This document shows, piece after piece, positions 60,811 to 64,000 of a DNA stretch of 64,000 bases (its first letter is position 1; each line of letters starts with the position of its first letter). The DNA comes from JAGQWW01 sp041392845 (GTDB taxonomy: Bacteria > Bacteroidota > Bacteroidia > Chitinophagales > Saprospiraceae). The stretch is from NCBI GenBank assembly GCA_041392845.1, contig JAWKLG010000012.1:62001-126000 (forward strand). Reading direction: 5' to 3'. Below the pieces are notes generated by a model that had not been told where the DNA came from, ran no database searches, and was given only the letters and a program-made list of their open reading frames with translations. The translations under genes and the position numbers were made by a program.

Positions 60811-61539
60811 ATGAGAACGACCATCCAAAGTATCAGTATCCCCAAACCTTGTCATGAAGATTGGAATGCCATGCGACCTAATGAGAAGGGTAGGTTTTGT
60901 GATTCCTGTCAAAAAACGGTTCATGACTTTTCAAGTATGAGCGATGAAGAATTGATTGCCTTTTTTGAAAAAAAACAAGCCTCCCATTGTGGGAGGATAG
61001 ATTCTAAAAAGTTGGACCGCATCAACAGGAAAATTTACCTTCAATCTCCTTCATTCGGTAAAGAGTGGTTCACTGCATTTTTCTTCTCGGGTTTTTTATC
61101 CCTGCTGGGGAATGCAAGCTTGTTTGGACAAAAATCTTGCGATAAATCTGATGGAAAGATTGAAATAATAAGTGATGTTGCTCAAAAGCCGGATAGTGTA
61201 ACCTTTATAATTGAAGGTAAGGTCGTTGAAGCAGAAACAGGAGAACCTTTAATTTTTGGGAATGTCTATTTTTCCAACAATCTAGGTGGAACCACTACCG
61301 ATTTGGACGGAAATTTCCGTTTAATTGGCAATAGTGATAGCACTTCAATCGTGACAGAAAATGTCTTCATAGAAGTATCATATGTTGGGTATAAAACTTT
61401 TATTGCCAAAGCAGATTCACTTCTAGGTAAAAGAGTATCCATTACTATGCCTGCTGACTCCTATGTTTTGGGAGAATATGTAGTCCTAAAAAGACCCTTT
61501 CACCAACGAGTCTGGCTTTGGTTTAAAAACCTTTTTTAA
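60811..61539 (+). CDS. Cys-rich N-terminal domain plus carboxypeptidase-regulatory-like domain protein
   Basis: 242 aa from the Met at 60811 (MRTTIQSISIPKPC). The N-terminus has PCHEDWNAM, GRFCDSCQKTVHDFS and HCGRID, a Cys/His pattern suggesting a metal site and shared by a family seen in Bacteroidota. A membrane segment (about 83-101) is followed by a CarboxypepD_reg-like beta sandwich (FIIEGKVVEAETGEPLIF, GGTTTDLDGNFRL, VSYVGYKTF). The start at 60748 is less likely because it adds hydrophobic residues with no homology. Function unknown. Confidence 0.8.
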   Translation: MRTTIQSISIPKPCHEDWNAMRPNEKGRFCDSCQKTVHDFSSMSDEELIAFFEKKQASHCGRIDSKKLDRINRKIYLQSPSFGKEWFTAFFFSGFLSLLGNASLFGQKSCDKSDGKIEIISDVAQKPDSVTFIIEGKVVEAETGEPLIFGNVYFSNNLGGTTTDLDGNFRLIGNSDSTSIVTENVFIEVSYVGYKTFIAKADSLLGKRVSITMPADSYVLGEYVVLKRPFHQRVWLWFKNLF

Positions 61540-61755
61540 AAATAATTCCAATTTCCTGATACCTTTTTTAAAAAAATGGTACTAAGGAGTGTTGTGATTC
61601 ATGGTTTTTGTTTTTAGTCCACTATTCCCTTTCAAACTGGCGCCCATTTCCCATTTTGTTAAAATTTCAATTTCAACATAAAATTTGCATCCTTACGATT
61701 TGGAGAGCGTATTGGGTGTAAGCATTTTGTTTCAAACTTGGCACAAAAAAGCTAT

Positions 61756-61789
61756 GTTCCGGTACAATTGCTGTATCGGAACTTTTTTT
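61756..61789 (+). terminator. strong terminator in the gap before 61890
   Basis: GTTCCGGTACA / TGTATCGGAAC, 11-bp stem with one G-U and loop ATTGC, then seven T. It is 215 bp after the gene at 60811; the stretch 61540-61755 otherwise shows nothing I can identify. Confidence 0.85.
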
Positions 61790-61889
61790 GGCATCAAACC
61801 ATTGTTTGGTTTATCTTCGTAGCCATCATGATACTCCTACAAGGCAGATTTTAAAAACCAGTAGCCATCCGGCTGCCTACTTTTCATCT

Positions 61890-62972
61890 ATGTTAAGGTT
61901 TGTTTCTGTTTTTATAATTACCCTTTTTTCAAATTTCCTCCTGGCCAATATGGCTTCTCCCATCCAGGAAGGTCATACAGGAGCCTTGCCTTTTTTGGCT
62001 CGGCATGTATCTATAGATTCTGAGCACATCCTTATACAGCCTTCCCCCGATTTTAAAACTGCCATTTTTAAAATAAAATATCAGGTCCGGGTGGATTCTT
62101 CAGGAGTCCGTATTCCTTTGGTTTTTCAGGCAATGGATTATATGGATGGATTCCAATTGATGGTGGATGGAATACCGCAAAGCACAAAAAGTCTTCCTTA
62201 TGAGTACATCCATTCTGACAGCTTTCCCAATAATGATTTTTCAGATTTTATCGGTTTTGAATCATTGGTAACCGTTTATTACGATAAGGATTATTCAATT
62301 GAAGAAGAACTTGAAGACTTAATCTACCTGGAAGTAGACCTTGCAAAAGGAACACATACTATTGAAATTTCTTATACTGCTGAATCCTGGATAGACGAAT
62401 CCGATTTAATCCTGAAGCGGTATTTTTATTATTCCCTGGCTCCTGCGAGATATTGGAAGTCATTTGGAACCCTTAGTCTTGAAATCCAAGCCGAAAGTTC
62501 TCAGCCACAAATCCATACCAATCTTGGAGAACCCAAAACCGGATCTTTACCGGGTTTCGCATCCTGGACTTTCAACTCCATCCCGGTAGATGTTGTTGAA
62601 ATAAGCTGGAAACCGGAACCAAGTGAAAAAGCAAAGTTTTATATGGATTTGGGCCCTGATACTTTGGTTTGGATTTTTGGTTTTATACTCGCTTCCCTTC
62701 ATTTTCTTTTTATAAAAATAAGAAGAAGAAAAAATCAAGCACGCATCAATTGGGTAGTGGTAATCGGTGGATTATTGATACCCTTCCTTGTGCTCAATTC
62801 TTACATGTATGCTGTCGACATCATCGATAATATCATCGGCGAATATGCCAGCAGAAGGCATGGTTACCTATTTCTGGTCAATATTTATTATCCGGTGCTG
62901 ATGCCTGTTTATATGTTGGTTTGTTTTCTCTGGGATTGGTTTTGGAAGCGTAGATTTCATCCTTCAGCTTAG
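61890..62972 (+). CDS. membrane-anchored extracytoplasmic protein of unknown function
   Basis: 360 aa from the Met at 61890, which opens a signal peptide (FVSVFIITLFSNFLLANM); the longer form from 61788 precedes it with 34 unlikely residues. A beta-rich extracytoplasmic region (about 30-255) is followed by four helices (about 260-275, 290-310, 335-355 region) and a basic end KRRFHPSA. No catalytic motif recognised. Confidence 0.78.
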   Translation: MLRFVSVFIITLFSNFLLANMASPIQEGHTGALPFLARHVSIDSEHILIQPSPDFKTAIFKIKYQVRVDSSGVRIPLVFQAMDYMDGFQLMVDGIPQSTKSLPYEYIHSDSFPNNDFSDFIGFESLVTVYYDKDYSIEEELEDLIYLEVDLAKGTHTIEISYTAESWIDESDLILKRYFYYSLAPARYWKSFGTLSLEIQAESSQPQIHTNLGEPKTGSLPGFASWTFNSIPVDVVEISWKPEPSEKAKFYMDLGPDTLVWIFGFILASLHFLFIKIRRRKNQARINWVVVIGGLLIPFLVLNSYMYAVDIIDNIIGEYASRRHGYLFLVNIYYPVLMPVYMLVCFLWDWFWKRRFHPSA

Positions 62973-63060
62973 TTGAATTTCAATCATTTTTTAACCGGGG
63001 CTTCGGCTTTACTTCCTTTTCCTGATTGATTTTCTATCTTGCCACTGAAAAACCATCAGT

Positions 63061-63849
63061 GTGAATGTAAACGGAAAAACCATTTGGATTACAGGTGCAA
63101 GCTCCGGTATCGGGGAAGCACTTGCCATCGAACTCTCTAAGGCAGATGTCCATTTAATTCTTTCTTCCCGCAGCCAGGAAGCCTTGGAGCAAGTAGCTTT
63201 AAAATGTGGCAATGAAAAATGCACAGTAATTCCCCTTGATCTTACCAATCCTGATTCCATTCAAGCTGCCCTAACTTCAGTGCAATCCAAATTTTCAAAA
63301 GTAGATGTCTTGGTCAACAATGGCGGAGTGAGCCAACGAGCTACCGTTTTGGAAACTTCTATTGAAACCGAGCGCAAATTGATGGAAGTGAATTATTGGG
63401 GCGCCATCCAATTGACCAAGGGTATTCTTCCTTTGATGATTAAAAATGGCGGGGGCATGTTTGTAACGATTACAAGTGTGGTAGGTAAGTTTGGTTTCCG
63501 TTTGAGAAGTACTTATGCTTCCAGTAAACATGCTTTGCATGGTTACTTCGACAGTTTAAGAGCAGAATATCATGACGATAACATTCGTGTTTGTCTGGTT
63601 TGTCCGGGTAGAATTTTGACCAAAGTGAGCCAAAATGCCATGAAAGGCGATGGAACCAAACATGCCGAATTGGATCCCGGGCAAAAAAACGGGCTTTCAG
63701 CAGAATATTGTGCCCAACAGATTGTCAAGGCCATTCAAAAAGAAAAAAAAGAAATATTCATAGCAAGAGGGGAGAAGTGGCTTTGGCAAATTAAGCGTTT
63801 CATGCCCTGGTTATATTACCGATTAGCAACAAAACTAAGTCCTAAATAA
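63061..63849 (+). CDS. short-chain dehydrogenase/reductase (DHRS7-like)
   Basis: 262 aa, start codon GTG. Rossmann-fold NAD(P)-dependent oxidoreductase: cofactor motif TGASSGIG (11-18), NNGG (87-89 region), catalytic Ser139, Tyr152 and Lys156 (YASSK). The C-terminal hydrophobic RFMPWLYYRLATKL may associate with membrane. Substrate unknown. No ATG gives a complete nucleotide-binding strand, which supports the GTG. Confidence 0.92.
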   Translation: MNVNGKTIWITGASSGIGEALAIELSKADVHLILSSRSQEALEQVALKCGNEKCTVIPLDLTNPDSIQAALTSVQSKFSKVDVLVNNGGVSQRATVLETSIETERKLMEVNYWGAIQLTKGILPLMIKNGGGMFVTITSVVGKFGFRLRSTYASSKHALHGYFDSLRAEYHDDNIRVCLVCPGRILTKVSQNAMKGDGTKHAELDPGQKNGLSAEYCAQQIVKAIQKEKKEIFIARGEKWLWQIKRFMPWLYYRLATKLSPK

Positions 63850-63854
63850 AAAAT

Positions 63855-64000
63855 ATGGCATTTAATATCAGTGGAATTCAACAGATTGGAATAGGTGTGA
63901 AAAATACTCCTGAGGCGTTTAAATGGTACAATCAACATTTTGGAATGAACATTCCGGTTTTTGATGAAGCAGCAGAAGCGAATTTAATGTTGCCATATAC
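63855..64000 (+). CDS. glyoxalase/VOC-family protein (partial, 5' end only)
   Basis: 48 codons in the window: GIQQIGIGVKNTPEAFKWY then NQHFGMNIPVFDE, the first beta-alpha unit of a vicinal-oxygen-chelate fold. It starts 6 bp after the SDR gene and is probably cotranscribed. The rest lies beyond the window. Confidence 0.75.
   Translation, partial: MAFNISGIQQIGIGVKNTPEAFKWYNQHFGMNIPVFDEAAEANLMLPY

Overview
The window is a stretch of chromosome from a member of the Bacteroidota, most likely a Saprospiria-like lineage. Evidence: secreted proteins with C-terminal type IX secretion (T9SS) sorting domains (genes at 18037, 27669, 35070), a PorG-like T9SS barrel, DUF4199 and LytTR/LytS families, promoter -7 boxes of the Bacteroidota form TAnnTTTG (often TACCTTTG), and a tmRNA whose tag reads GNYNYAMAA with a Gly resume codon. 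Base composition is moderately AT-rich throughout. No rRNA, phage, transposase or CRISPR array is visible.

Layout. 0-3.7 kb: end of an exopolysaccharide locus (Wzx-like flippase cut by the window edge, Wzc/GumC-like chain-length protein). 4-17.8 kb: housekeeping and metabolism (hydrolase/OsmC fusion, tRNA-Leu, 40-aa secreted peptide, sugar:H+ symporter, phosphoesterase, EEP-fold protein, YfiT, moaC, GH13 glucosidase, ada, CrtO-like membrane protein). 18-30.7 kb: two large T9SS cell-surface proteins around a fructosamine-kinase-like gene, a LytS/LytTR pair, and a PTPS-folE-fabD run. 30.7-49.6 kb: corA, DJ-1/PfpI lipoprotein, DUF4199, a dihydroorotase-like pseudoenzyme, porG, pgk, a YceI-porin-YceI cluster, hflX, a solitary peptide-binding lipoprotein, moeA and an AddA-like helicase. 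49.7-58.2 kb: tmRNA and a repeat-rich accessory region with a decayed outer-membrane gene. 58.2-64 kb: M61 peptidase, RDD protein, membrane proteins, an SDR and the start of a glyoxalase-fold gene.

The most unusual material is non-coding. (1) About twenty short arrays of degenerate 7-bp (sometimes 8-bp) tandem units of several unrelated sequences lie only between genes, many starting directly at a stop codon or at the T-run of a terminator. (2) A 1.3-kb gene-free island (20536-21864) holds a family of related elements (CATGGGA box, covarying hairpin, T-run) and two opposite-strand hairpins with the same hexaloop but different perfectly paired stems. (3) A 250-bp composite repeat with two palindromes occurs five times in direct tandem left of a small outer-membrane gene pair and about six times inverted to its right. 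(4) A compact minus-strand unit near 57.8-57.96 kb has a full-consensus promoter, a 13-codon reading frame and a terminator. These are the best candidates for something not yet described; all readings of their function here are inference.
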